Source: Sagittula sp. P11 (GTDB lineage Bacteria; Pseudomonadota; Alphaproteobacteria; Rhodobacterales; Rhodobacteraceae). Taken from it: a stretch of 64,000 nucleotides of DNA. The position numbers and the translations under genes are program-made. A model generated the notes under the pieces. The model ran no database searches, had not been told where the DNA came from, and worked only from the letters and a program-made list of their open reading frames with translations. Positions 9,985 to 20,104 of this stretch are shown piece after piece (within the stretch, counting starts at the first letter, position 1; each line of letters starts with the position of its first letter). The DNA lies in assembly GCF_002814095.1 (NCBI RefSeq), contig NZ_CP021913.1, positions 310,001 to 374,000 on the forward strand. Reading direction: 5' to 3'.

Positions 9985-10007
9985 GCAGGCCCGGCACGCG
10001 GGCCTGC
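9985..10007 (-). terminator. hairpin downstream of proS
   Basis: GCAGGCCCG (9985-9993) and CGGGCCTGC (9999-10007) form a perfect 9-bp stem with a 5-base loop, just after the proS stop on the minus strand. No T-run follows, so it may end or protect the transcript without being a classical intrinsic terminator. Confidence 0.4.
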
Positions 10008-10017
10008 ACGGTAATGG

Positions 10018-11355
10018 TCAGTGGTTGGCGTAGATCTGGCGGATGCGCTCCACCGCCTGCTCGGGCGGCATCTCCTCGCTCTCGCCGGTGCGGCGGGAGG
10101 TCAGCTCGACCACGCCGTTCTTCAGCCCGCGCGGGCCGACGGTGATCCGCCACGGCAGGCCGATCAGGTCCATGGTGGCGAACTTGCCCCCTGCCCGTTC
10201 GTTGGTGTCGTCGTAGAGCGGCTCAAGCCCGGATTTCACCAGGTCGAGGTAGATCGCCTCGCAGGCGGCGTCGGCCTCTGCGTCGCCCTGCTTGAGGTTG
10301 ACGATGCCGCAATGGAAGGGCGTCACGCCTTCCGGCCAGATGATGCCCTTGTCGTCGTGCGACGCCTCGATGATCGCGCCCAGAAGGCGGCTGACGCCGA
10401 TCCCGTGGGAGCCCATGTGCACCGGCACCTGCGCGCCGGACTGGTCCTGCACCACCGCGTTCATCGCCTCGGAGTACTTGGTGCCGAAGTAGAAGATCTG
10501 GCCGACCTCGATACCGCGCGCAGAGCGGCGGCGCTCTTCGGGGATCTGGTTGAACAGGGCCTCGTCGTGGGTCTCATCCGTGCGGGCGTAGCGCGATGTG
10601 AACTCCTCCAGCACGGACTGGCATTCCTCGACGCTGTCGAAGTCGATGTCGCGCGTGCCGAACTTCAGGTCGGTGATCTCGCTGTCGTAGAAGACCTCCG
10701 ACTCGCCCGTTTCCGCCAGCACGAGGAATTCGTGGGTGTAATCGCCGCCGATCGGGCCGCCGTCGGCGCGCATCGGGATCGCCTGCAGGCCCATGCGCTC
10801 GTAGGTGCGCAGGTAGCTGACGAGGTGGCGGTTGTAGGCGTGCAGCGCGTCCTCCTTGGTAAGGTCGAAGTTGTAGCCGTCCTTCATCAGGAACTCGCGG
10901 CCGCGCATCACGCCGAAGCGCGGGCGGATCTCGTCGCGGAATTTCCACTGGATGTGGTAGAGCGTCAGCGGAAGGTCCTTGTAGGACCGCACGTAGCTGC
11001 GGAAGATGTCGGTGATCAGCTCTTCGTTCGTCGGCCCGTACAGCATGTCGCGGCCGTGACGGTCGGTGATGCGCAGCATCTCTTCGCCATAAGCCTCATA
11101 ACGGCCGGATTCGCGCCAGAGGTCCGCCGATTGCAGCGTCGGCATCAGAAGCGGGATGTGGCCCGCGCGCTGCTGCTCTTCGTGGACGATGTTCTCGATC
11201 TTCTTCAGGACCTTGAAGCCCAGCGGCAGCCAGGAATAGATCCCCGCCTGCGCCTGCTTGATCATGCCGGCCCGCAGCATGAGCCGGTGCGAGACGATCT
11301 GTGCCTCGGACGGGGTTTCCTTGAGGACGGGCAGGAAGTAGCGGCTGAGGCGCAT
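10018..11355 (-). CDS. proS: proline--tRNA ligase, short alphaproteobacterial form
   Basis: ProRS of 445 residues, starting [19 protein letters not shown]; an upstream in-frame start would add 36 residues unlike the family. Class II motifs are visible: motif 1 ([19 protein letters not shown]), motif 2 ([21 protein letters not shown]) and motif 3 ([16 protein letters not shown]), then the anticodon-binding domain. The roughly 180-residue editing insertion (INS) found between motifs 2 and 3 in E. coli ProRS is absent, as is usual in alphaproteobacteria. A separate YbaK/ProX-type deacylase would then be needed to clear Ala-tRNA-Pro; none is in the window. Confidence 0.97.
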   Translation of the reverse strand: MRLSRYFLPVLKETPSEAQIVSHRLMLRAGMIKQAQAGIYSWLPLGFKVLKKIENIVHEEQQRAGHIPLLMPTLQSADLWRESGRYEAYGEEMLRITDRHGRDMLYGPTNEELITDIFRSYVRSYKDLPLTLYHIQWKFRDEIRPRFGVMRGREFLMKDGYNFDLTKEDALHAYNRHLVSYLRTYERMGLQAIPMRADGGPIGGDYTHEFLVLAETGESEVFYDSEITDLKFGTRDIDFDSVEECQSVLEEFTSRYARTDETHDEALFNQIPEERRRSARGIEVGQIFYFGTKYSEAMNAVVQDQSGAQVPVHMGSHGIGVSRLLGAIIEASHDDKGIIWPEGVTPFHCGIVNLKQGDAEADAACEAIYLDLVKSGLEPLYDDTNERAGGKFATMDLIGLPWRITVGPRGLKNGVVELTSRRTGESEEMPPEQAVERIRQIYANH

Positions 11356-11494
11356 CGGGTCTGGACCTTGCAAAAGAGGGTTTCCACGCGGTTTAGAGGC
11401 TGGTGCGGGGGGTTTGCAAGCCTTCTGGCGGTGCATGGCCTGCGGGTGGCGTTTGCGCGGCACCCGTCCGGGCGAATTGACGGGCTGCGGGCGG

Positions 11495-12412
11495 TCAGTT
11501 GCCGCCCGTCAGCCCGAAGAGCCAGACCACCAGCGGCAGGGTCAGCACGGCGGCCAGCGTCTGCGAGGTGATGATCCCCGCCATGAACGGCCCGTCGCCG
11601 CCCAGTTGCCGCGTCAGCACGTAGGCCGTGGGCGCCGTTGGAATGGCGGAGAAGATCACGAGGATCAGCGCCGACACGGGCTCGAGCCCCAAGAGGAGCG
11701 CGATGACCGTGGCAAGCACCGGCATGGCCAGCAGGCGCAGCGCACCGATCCCCGCCAGCGCCGTCATGTCCTGCCGGAGCGCCTGCGGCTGGAGGGCGGC
11801 GCCGACGCACAGCAGGCCGAGCGGCAGGCTACCCTGCGCGAGAAGCGAGAAAAACGCGCCGGAGCCGAACGGCAGCCCGGTCCCGGCCAGCGCCACCGCG
11901 ATGCCTGCAAGGCAGGCGAGGATCAGCGGGTTGGTGAAGATCGTCCGGACCAGCCTGCGCCAGCGCCCAGTGGCCCCGCCCTCGCTGAGCGCGAGGATCG
12001 ACAGGAGGTTCACCAGCGGCACGGCGACGGCGAGGTAGACCGCCGCGCGGGACAGGCCCTCGGGTCCGGCGAGGCTCGTGATCGCTGCGACGCCAAGGTA
12101 GGTGTTGAACCGCAGGACGCCCTGCAGCGCCGGGCCGAAGCGGGCGGCGGGCGCGGGTCTGAGCCAGCGCGCGAAGGCCAGCAGCGCCGCCGCGATCAGC
12201 AGGGTCAGCATGGCCGCCGCACCGAGGCGCAGCACCTCCGGGTCGCGGATCGGCGCGCGGGCAAGGCTGGAGAACAGCAACGCCGGGAACATCACGAAGT
12301 AGTTCATGCGCTCGGCCGCCGGCCAGAAGCCTTCGGCGGGGAACCCCTTGCGGGCGAGGAGGAAGCCCGCGCAGATCAGCGCGAAGAGCGGCCAGATCGT
12401 CAGGAAGAGCAT
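11495..12412 (-). CDS. AEC family transporter (auxin efflux carrier type permease)
   Basis: A 305-residue integral membrane protein with about ten hydrophobic helices in two inverted halves, typical of the AEC family of bile acid/auxin carrier-like permeases. The N-terminal [16 protein letters not shown] and C-terminal [25 protein letters not shown] segments are characteristic. Bacterial members export or import small organic anions such as malonate or malate; the substrate here is unknown. AGGG precedes the ATG. The gene lies downstream of a strong minus-strand terminator (12466-12501), so it should have its own promoter between the two. Confidence 0.9.
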   Translation of the reverse strand: MLFLTIWPLFALICAGFLLARKGFPAEGFWPAAERMNYFVMFPALLFSSLARAPIRDPEVLRLGAAAMLTLLIAAALLAFARWLRPAPAARFGPALQGVLRFNTYLGVAAITSLAGPEGLSRAAVYLAVAVPLVNLLSILALSEGGATGRWRRLVRTIFTNPLILACLAGIAVALAGTGLPFGSGAFFSLLAQGSLPLGLLCVGAALQPQALRQDMTALAGIGALRLLAMPVLATVIALLLGLEPVSALILVIFSAIPTAPTAYVLTRQLGGDGPFMAGIITSQTLAAVLTLPLVVWLFGLTGGN

Positions 12413-12465
12413 CTCAGCCCTGCCCCATGCCTGCCGTGCGTGGACCCGTCATGCCCTCTGCCCCA

Positions 12466-12501
12466 TGGAAAAAAGAAAGCGCCATCCGCTGGGAATGGCG
12501 C
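12466..12501 (-). terminator. Rho-independent terminator
   Basis: A perfect 7-bp stem GCGCCAT (12479-12485) / ATGGCGC (12495-12501) with a 9-base loop. Read on the minus strand it is followed at once by a T-rich stretch (complement of AAAAAAGAAA). It ends transcripts coming from the small gene at 12570-12740 and insulates the AEC gene. Confidence 0.8.
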
Positions 12502-12569
12502 AAAACCCGCATGGGGTAAAGCGTCGCCCGCCGTCCGCCGGGACAGGCGGGGCGCGCGGTACGGTCCGC

Positions 12570-12740
12570 TCAGCCCGTTCTGCCGGGGTGCGGCGAACGG
12601 GGGGCGACCTCTACCGACAGTGCTCCGGCAGAGGGGGCGGAGACGACGGCGTGGCGGCTGTCGGATTCGGCGTAACCGACGGCGGTGATGAGCGTCGACA
12701 AAGCGAGCACGAAGAAGACGAACAGGGGCGGTCTGGGCAT
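12570..12740 (-). CDS. small exported or membrane-anchored protein, 56 residues
   Basis: Reading the minus strand from ATG at 12740 gives 56 codons to TGA at 12570. The N-terminus (RPPLFVFFVLALSTLITAV) is a hydrophobic stretch like a signal peptide or membrane anchor, followed by a Ser/Ala/Pro-rich tail. AGGTG lies about eight bases upstream, and a clear intrinsic terminator follows about 70 bases after the stop, which supports a real transcript. I do not recognise the family. It could still be a chance frame in GC-rich DNA. Confidence 0.4.
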   Translation of the reverse strand: MPRPPLFVFFVLALSTLITAVGYAESDSRHAVVSAPSAGALSVEVAPRSPHPGRTG

Positions 12741-12997
12741 CGAAGGCACCTATGGAACAAATGGTTTTGGCAGCAACAGGACAGATTTAAGCATGGCGGT
12801 GGCCGATGCGCCAAGCGCCCCGGGATCACGAGCAGGTGTGTGCGCGGAAGGCCGCCAGACTCCCGCGCCGGACGACCGAAAACCGCCGATCGTGGGGGAA
12901 GCTCAGGGTTGAATGGAGGTCAAGAGGGGCTGTTAATCCCCTGTCTTTGTTTAATTTTTTCCGAAAATCTCCGGATGCGCCGCCCTGCCCCTTGGCC

Positions 12998-13819
12998 TCA
13001 CGGCGCCTCGTCCAGTTGGGTAACCCAGAGCTGGTTGAGGAAGGCGAGCTTGGCGATGGCCTGCGCGGTGGTCTCCACCCTCAGGTGGTCGCGGGCACGC
13101 GACAGGTGGCGTTCGACGGTCGAGGCGGCCATGCCGGTGATCTGGGTGATGTCGGCCTGCGTCTTGCCGTCGGCGATCCATTGCAGGCATTCGCGCTGGC
13201 GGGGCGTGAGCTGCGCGGCGGCGACCGGCAGCGGCAGCTGGCTGAGCTTGAAATGCGCGATATGCGTCAGGGCCAGCAGGGCATCGCTGTGGTGCTGCCA
13301 GTGGGCATCGACCGCCTCCTGCGGTACGTTCCGGGGCGCGGCAAGGCCCATCGCCCCCTTGGACCGGGGCGCACCCACCGGAAAGCTGACGGTATAGCCC
13401 GCGCGGGTGCGGCCCAGCTTGTCCATGGTGCGGATCTCCTGCGCAGACAGGCGCCCGGCGGCGCGCTCCTCATGCACCCAGCCCCACGAACACGCCCCGC
13501 TGTTGTCCCTTGTCCAGCGGTAATCGGCGGATTGCAGGTAAAGCCCGGTGGTGTGGAAGGCGATCACCTGGTCCAGCGCATGGGTCGAGAGGAACATCGC
13601 ATCCGCCGGGTCGCCGATGCCCGCCCCTGTGCGGTAACGCGTGTAGCCGTAATTGATGCGTTCGAACCCCATGGCGCGGGCGGCGGCGACGAAGACCGCC
13701 CAGGCGGTTTCCATGTCCGGCGCCTCGGCGATGGCGGCGACGCGGCGCAGGGCCTCGGCCGCGTCGAGGGCCGGAAGCGGCGCGCATTCCGCCGCGGAAG
13801 GGCGCAGGGGGCTGGTCAT
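12998..13819 (-). CDS. LuxR family transcriptional regulator with autoinducer-binding-like domain
   Basis: A 273-residue regulator. Residues about 25-180 resemble the LuxR autoinducer-binding domain (ERINYGYTRYRTG, the RWTRDNSGACSWGWVHE region, SFPVGAPRSKGAMGLA). Residues about 205-260 are a LuxR/GerE helix-turn-helix (LTPRQRECLQWIADGKTQAD, ASTVERHLSRARDHL). The start at 13819 gives the expected N-terminus; the Shine-Dalgarno is weak. No luxI-type synthase is in the window, so it is a LuxR solo as far as can be seen. It is divergent from the AI-2E permease gene with 126 bases between them. Confidence 0.88.
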   Translation of the reverse strand: MTSPLRPSAAECAPLPALDAAEALRRVAAIAEAPDMETAWAVFVAAARAMGFERINYGYTRYRTGAGIGDPADAMFLSTHALDQVIAFHTTGLYLQSADYRWTRDNSGACSWGWVHEERAAGRLSAQEIRTMDKLGRTRAGYTVSFPVGAPRSKGAMGLAAPRNVPQEAVDAHWQHHSDALLALTHIAHFKLSQLPLPVAAAQLTPRQRECLQWIADGKTQADITQITGMAASTVERHLSRARDHLRVETTAQAIAKLAFLNQLWVTQLDEAP

Positions 13820-13945
13820 GCAAAAACTGCTAGCCTGTCCCGGCGAAATTGTCAGGTGGGCATATCGGACTTGACACACCCCGCCTGCGGCCTTGAAACC
13901 GGCGTCTGCGCGGGCGATTGTGGCAGCGCAGCAAAAGGAGCGCCC

Positions 13946-15103
13946 ATGGCCCTGCCGGTCCGAAAGCAGCTGAAATACTGGGGGATCGCCGCGGCGATCT
14001 TCGCCGTGACCCTGTGGTTCCTCGGCAATGTCCTGCTGCCCTTCGTGCTGGGCGGGGCTATTGCCTACTGTCTGGACCCGGTGGCCGACCGGCTGGAGCG
14101 GGCGGGCCTGTCGCGCGGCGTGTCGGTGGGGGTGATCACCGTCGCCGCGGTGCTGATCTTCGTGGTGCTGACGGTGGCGATCATCCCGATGCTGATCGGG
14201 CAGACCACCGCGCTGTTCGAGACCGCGCCGCAACTTTTCCGCGACCTGCAGGCCTTCCTGACGGAGAAGTTCCCGAACATGATGACCGACGGCGGCGTGG
14301 TGCAGCAGTCGTTGGCCTCGCTGGGCGAGACGATCAAGACCAAGGGGGCCGCTGTGGCCGAGACTGCGCTGGCCTCGGTCGGGTCGCTCCTCAACGTGCT
14401 GATGCTGTTCCTCATCGTGCCGGTCGTGGCGGTCTACATGCTGATCGACTGGGACAACATGGTGGCGCAGATCGACAGCCTCGTGCCGCTGGATCACCGC
14501 GAGACGGTGCGCAAGCTGGCCCGCGACGTCGACAGCGTGCTGGCAGGGTTCATACGCGGCATGGGGTCGGTGATGCTGATCCTCGGCACCTATTATGCCG
14601 TGCTGCTCTGGGCCGTTGGCCTGCAGTTCGGGCTGGTGGTGGGCGTCGTGGCCGGTTTCCTGACCTTCATCCCCTACGTGGGCGCCATCGTGGGCGGCGG
14701 CCTGGCCATCGGCCTCGCGCTGTTCCAGTTCTGGGGCGAGTGGTGGTGGATCGTCGCGGTCTGGGCGATCTTCCAGTCCGGCCAGTTCATCGAGGGCAAC
14801 ATCGTGACGCCGCGCCTTGTGGGCAGTTCGGTGGGGCTGCACCCGGTGTGGCTGCTGCTGGCGCTGTCGGTCTTCGGCGCGCTCTTCGGCTTCATCGGGC
14901 TTCTGGTGGCGGTGCCGCTTGCCGCCGCCATGGGCGTGATCGTGCGCTTCCTCGGCGACCGCTACCGCGAATCGAAGCTGTACCTCGGATTTGCCGGAAA
15001 CGACGCAGAGTCGGTCTCGGCCACGGAGCGCGTCGGCGGTCCGGAGATGACGCAGGCGACGGCGCATCTGACCGTCAGCCAGCCGGGGCGTGACACCCGG
15101 TGA
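13946..15103 (+). CDS. AI-2E family transporter (PerM-like permease)
   Basis: A 385-residue polytopic membrane protein, with hydrophobic segments near residues 10-70, 145-170 and 205-340 and a soluble stretch between. The family signature lies in the C-terminal half (GFLTFIPYVGAIVGG, FIEGNIVTPRLVG, HPVWLLLALSVFGALFGFIGLLVAVP). Members include TqsA (AI-2 exporter) and PerM-like permeases and Na+/H+ antiporters, so the substrate cannot be named. AAGGAG sits five bases before the ATG. Its TGA overlaps the GTG of hdaA (GTGA), so the two genes are translationally coupled. Confidence 0.92.
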   Translation: MALPVRKQLKYWGIAAAIFAVTLWFLGNVLLPFVLGGAIAYCLDPVADRLERAGLSRGVSVGVITVAAVLIFVVLTVAIIPMLIGQTTALFETAPQLFRDLQAFLTEKFPNMMTDGGVVQQSLASLGETIKTKGAAVAETALASVGSLLNVLMLFLIVPVVAVYMLIDWDNMVAQIDSLVPLDHRETVRKLARDVDSVLAGFIRGMGSVMLILGTYYAVLLWAVGLQFGLVVGVVAGFLTFIPYVGAIVGGGLAIGLALFQFWGEWWWIVAVWAIFQSGQFIEGNIVTPRLVGSSVGLHPVWLLLALSVFGALFGFIGLLVAVPLAAAMGVIVRFLGDRYRESKLYLGFAGNDAESVSATERVGGPEMTQATAHLTVSQPGRDTR

Positions 15104-15801
15104 CGGGATCGAAGCAACTGCCGCTTCCCCTGCCCGCGCGAGAGGCGCTCGGGCGGGAGGATTTCTTTGTCAGCGAGGCCAATGCCATGGCGGTCGCGCT
15201 GGTGGAGCGCTGGTCGGAATGGCCCGGCGCCAAGATGGTGATCTGCGGGCCGCGCGGGTCCGGCAAGACGCATCTCGCCCATGTGTGGGCAAAGCTGTCG
15301 GGCGCCCGCATCGTCGGCGCCGACACACTGGCGGAGGCGGAGATCCCCGACCTCGCCTCTGGCCCGGTCTGTGTCGAGGACGTGCCGCAGATCGCGGGCG
15401 ACCGTCCGGCCGAGGAGGCGCTCTTCCACCTGCACAACCTCGTTCTGGCGCAGGGGCATTCGCTTCTCATGACGGCAGAGCGGGAGCCGACGCTCTGGCC
15501 GCTGGTGCTGCCCGACCTGAAAAGCCGGATCATGGGGGCGCAGGTGGCGCGGATGGGGGCGCCGGACGATGCGCTTCTGACCGCGCTTCTGGCCAAGCAG
15601 TTCGCCGACCGGCAGATCACGCCGGGGCCGGAGGTGCTGTCGTATCTCACCCGGCACATGCCGCGCAGCCACGCCGCTGCCCGGGCGGTGGTGGCGGCGC
15701 TGGACGAGGCGTCGCTGGCGCACAAGAAGCGGGTCACACGGGCTATGGCTGTCGCGGTGCTGGCGCGCATGGCCGCCACGGACGACAACGGCACCGCCTG
15801 A
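15100..15801 (+). CDS. hdaA: DnaA-related regulatory inactivator (HdaA/Hda)
   Basis: A 233-residue AAA+ protein related to the DnaA ATPase domain but without the DNA-binding domain. Walker A is GPRGSGKTHL (about residues 49-58); a Walker-B-like VCVEDV and a sensor/lid region follow. The N-terminal KQLPLPLP matches the QL(S/D)LPL clamp-binding motif of Hda, which joins the beta clamp to promote hydrolysis of DnaA-ATP and prevent re-initiation. In Caulobacter the homolog is HdaA. GTG start, overlapping the stop of the AI-2E permease gene. ppk1 follows on the same strand. Confidence 0.88.
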   Translation: MTGSKQLPLPLPAREALGREDFFVSEANAMAVALVERWSEWPGAKMVICGPRGSGKTHLAHVWAKLSGARIVGADTLAEAEIPDLASGPVCVEDVPQIAGDRPAEEALFHLHNLVLAQGHSLLMTAEREPTLWPLVLPDLKSRIMGAQVARMGAPDDALLTALLAKQFADRQITPGPEVLSYLTRHMPRSHAAARAVVAALDEASLAHKKRVTRAMAVAVLARMAATDDNGTA

Positions 15802-15939
15802 GCCCGCCAGCCGGGAAGACGGTTGTTTGCAGCGGCTTGCGGCCACGGCTGCGCGCGGGCAAGACTGTGGACAACAGGCGCCGGGGATCTCTGCGCCACT
15901 GTCATCAATCCGTTGCAGAACCAGAGGCATAAGCCCGTC

Positions 15940-18114
<2,175 letters not shown>

Positions 18115-18378
18115 AGGTTCAACTGTGTTAACGAAACGCGCCTCCGGCCGGGTGCCGGGGGCGGTGTCAGACGGCGGATCGAGCGCCGGGTTGACGACTC
18201 AAGACCCGGTAGGACCCGTGTCATGGGGTTGGATGCTTAGCATTGGACAGGTTGGAAAAGCCCCCTTTGTATCAACGACTTGGGCCGACATGGTGAATCC
18301 CGGATTCATCGCTGTGTCAGCACTTGGGCAGCGCGCCACATCCCTGCCCTGAAATGACCCTTCGGGGGCCGCAAATCG

Positions 18379-18393
18379 TTAAATGGAGATTAA
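18379..18393 (+). promoter_or_regulatory. CtrA-type box TTAA-N7-TTAA
   Basis: TTAA (18379-18382), seven bases, TTAA (18390-18393): an exact match to the CtrA consensus of alphaproteobacteria. CtrA controls flagellar genes in Caulobacter and in several Roseobacter-group species. The position, 154 bases before the flagellin ATG and 36 bases before the shared block at 18415, suits a box at the -35 region. A degenerate copy with the same spacing lies before the third flagellin. Confidence 0.6.
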
Positions 18394-18414
18394 TCGGCGG
18401 GGCGCATGTTGCCC

Positions 18415-18437
18415 CTGCACTCGACCTGAGTGGCGCG
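18415..18437 (+). promoter_or_regulatory. conserved flagellin promoter block, copy 1
   Basis: CTGCACTC, seven bases, GTGGCGCG. The same two words with the same seven-base gap occur at 21552-21574 before the third flagellin. In both copies the block starts exactly 25 bases after the first base of a TTAA half-site. It may cover the start site and initially transcribed region. Not seen before the second flagellin. Confidence 0.5.
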
Positions 18438-18464
18438 GACGTGTCGTGAGGATGCGGTCCGTAG

Positions 18465-18476
18465 CGTCAGAAGACG
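18465..18476 (+). promoter_or_regulatory. leader hairpin of first flagellin
   Basis: CGTC-AGAA-GACG: a 4-bp stem closing an AGAA loop, 70 bases before the ATG. The same element occurs before both other flagellin genes, with a covarying stem in one. Likely an RNA element in the 5' untranslated leader; flagellin leaders are the target of FlbT in Caulobacter. Confidence 0.5.
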
Positions 18477-18546
18477 GTTCTGATGCCGGAGAAGGACACC
18501 GGCAAATCCCGGCGCCAAACGCGCCACGAACCGAAAGGCGAGACTC

Positions 18547-19842
18547 ATGTCGAGTATTCTCACGAACAACGGGGCAATTGCCGCGTTGCAGACTCTGAAA
18601 GGCATCAACCGGCAGATGGGTGCCGTCCAGACGCAGATTTCCACCGGCAAGAAGGTGAACTCCGCGAAGGACAACGCTGCCGTCTGGGCCATCTCCAAGG
18701 CGATGGAGTCCGATGTCGCGGGCTTCAAGAAGGTCTCAGACTCCCTCAGCCTCGGCCTGGCCACGATCTCCGTCGCCCGTCAGGGTGCCGAGACGGTGAC
18801 CGACCTCCTGACCCAGGTGAAGGAAAAGGTCGTCGCGGCGCAGGAAGAGAACGTCGACCGCGACAAGATCCAGACGGACATCAACGCCCTGCGCGACCAG
18901 GTGGCCGCCGTTGTCGGCGCGGCTCAGTTCAACGGTCAGTACATGCTGACCAACACCGACCAGACGGCGAACTCCGGCGGCATCAACGTGCTGGCCTCCA
19001 TCGACCGGTCTTTCGACGGCGTGACCTCTTCGGACATCCGCGTCCTGAAGCAGGATCTCGGCACCGGCTCCTCGTCCATCGGTGCGTCGCTGACCGCGAT
19101 GACCGGCGCGAACAACAGCATCACCGGCGACGGTGACGGCGCCGCCTATGTCATGACCGGTGCTGCCACCGCGCCGACAGGCACCACGACCTTCGGCACC
19201 GCCTCGACCGACTCCGTGGCGGCGGGCACCGCGTTCTCAATCGCCATCTCGGGCGTGGCGGGCAACGGCCTTGCGGCGACCACCGACCGCAACGACATCT
19301 CCTACGTCGCCCGTGACGGCGACACGATGGCGGATGTCGTGGCGGGTCTCGCGCAGTCGTTCAACACCTACGCAGCGAACGATCTGGGCACCGACACGAC
19401 AGTCAACGCCAGCGTGCAGAACGGCAACGAGATCGTCTTTACCGGCCATGACGGCACCGGCGACAACTTCTCGCTGACCATCAACCAGTACGCCGCCGAT
19501 GCCTCCACCACCATCGGTGGAAGGCTGTCGGGGCTCGCCGACATCGACGTCACCACCCAGACCGGGGTGGACGCGGCGCTGGCCGGGATCGACGCACTGA
19601 TCGACACCGCAATCGACTCCGCCGCAGCCTTCGGTTCTGCCGAGATGCGCATCGAGTCGCAGAAGGACTTCGTGTCCGGCCTGACCGACGCGCTCAAGAG
19701 CGGCATCGGCACGCTGGTCGACGCGGACATGGAAGAAACCTCGGCGCGGCTTCAGGCCCTGCAGGTCCAGCAGCAGCTGGGCATCCAGGCCATGAGCATC
19801 GCCAACAGCGCACCGCAGTCGCTGCTGGGTCTCTTCCGCTAA
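18547..19842 (+). CDS. flagellin, first of three paralogs
   Basis: Structural subunit of the flagellar filament, 431 residues, exported by the flagellar type III system. The N-terminal D0/D1 helices (MSSILTNNGAIAALQTLKGINR, STGKKVNSAKDNAAVWAIS) and C-terminal D0/D1 helices (DADMEETSARLQALQVQQQL, SIANSAPQSLLGLFR) are canonical. The central region (about 150-345) is acidic and Thr/Gly-rich with no cysteine. It contains MTGAATAPTGTTTFGTAS, which is nearly repeated in the two paralogs downstream. AAAGGCG lies 6-12 bases before the ATG. CtrA-like box, promoter block and leader hairpin lie upstream. Confidence 0.96.
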   Translation: MSSILTNNGAIAALQTLKGINRQMGAVQTQISTGKKVNSAKDNAAVWAISKAMESDVAGFKKVSDSLSLGLATISVARQGAETVTDLLTQVKEKVVAAQEENVDRDKIQTDINALRDQVAAVVGAAQFNGQYMLTNTDQTANSGGINVLASIDRSFDGVTSSDIRVLKQDLGTGSSSIGASLTAMTGANNSITGDGDGAAYVMTGAATAPTGTTTFGTASTDSVAAGTAFSIAISGVAGNGLAATTDRNDISYVARDGDTMADVVAGLAQSFNTYAANDLGTDTTVNASVQNGNEIVFTGHDGTGDNFSLTINQYAADASTTIGGRLSGLADIDVTTQTGVDAALAGIDALIDTAIDSAAAFGSAEMRIESQKDFVSGLTDALKSGIGTLVDADMEETSARLQALQVQQQLGIQAMSIANSAPQSLLGLFR

Positions 19843-19849
19843 CGGAACG

Positions 19850-19917
19850 AAGCGCCCCGGGGCGCGCCCTTCCTTCGGTGAAAGACCGCAGGGAGGGGCC
19901 CTTTCCCCGGGGCGCTT
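19850..19917 (+). terminator. long GC inverted repeat after first flagellin
   Basis: AAGCGCCCCGGGG (19850-19862) and CCCCGGGGCGCTT (19905-19917) are perfect 13-base inverted repeats separated by 42 bases. Each arm also contains a self-complementary core (for example GCGCCCCGGGGCGC at 19852-19865), so alternative hairpins are possible. It starts eight bases after the stop codon. There is no T-run; it could attenuate read-through or stabilise the abundant flagellin mRNA. Confidence 0.5.
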
Positions 19918-20017
19918 TCCCCGGCCCGCATCGGGCCGCGGGGAGAATCCGCCCGGAACGCGGGTGGTTTGAAAGGCAGGGCCCCGGGCACGTGAACGCC
20001 CCTGAGCCGCCTGCAAT

Positions 20018-20029
20018 CGTCAGAAGACG
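20018..20029 (+). promoter_or_regulatory. leader hairpin of second flagellin
   Basis: CGTC-AGAA-GACG, identical to the element at 18465-18476, located 75 bases before the ATG of the second flagellin. The words CCTGCA occur just before it, but the CtrA-like box and the spaced promoter block of the other two genes are missing. Confidence 0.5.
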
Positions 20030-20104
20030 CTTTTCCCGAAGTCGGCCGAACGGCTGGCACAACCGGCGTAAACACGCCATGCCAATATGAAAGGCGCACT
20101 CGAT

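Larger units (their letters stand above)
18115..18546 (+). other. 432-bp gene-free region, ppk1 to first flagellin
   Basis: I find no convincing gene here; a 75-codon frame at 18125-18352 lacks a recognisable start context or family. It holds the promoter and leader of the first flagellin gene: a CtrA-like box (18379-18393), a block shared with the third flagellin promoter (18415-18437) and a leader hairpin (18465-18476). Confidence 0.6.

Noticed and set aside
18125-18352. 75-codon frame between ppk1 and flagellin 1
   Set aside because: No recognisable motif, no good ribosome-binding site, and it overlaps a region better explained as promoter and leader.
18425-18445. Sigma-54-like TGGC element before flagellins 1 and 3
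   Set aside because: TGGCGCG resembles a -24 element but the TTGC of the -12 element is missing at the right distance in both copies.
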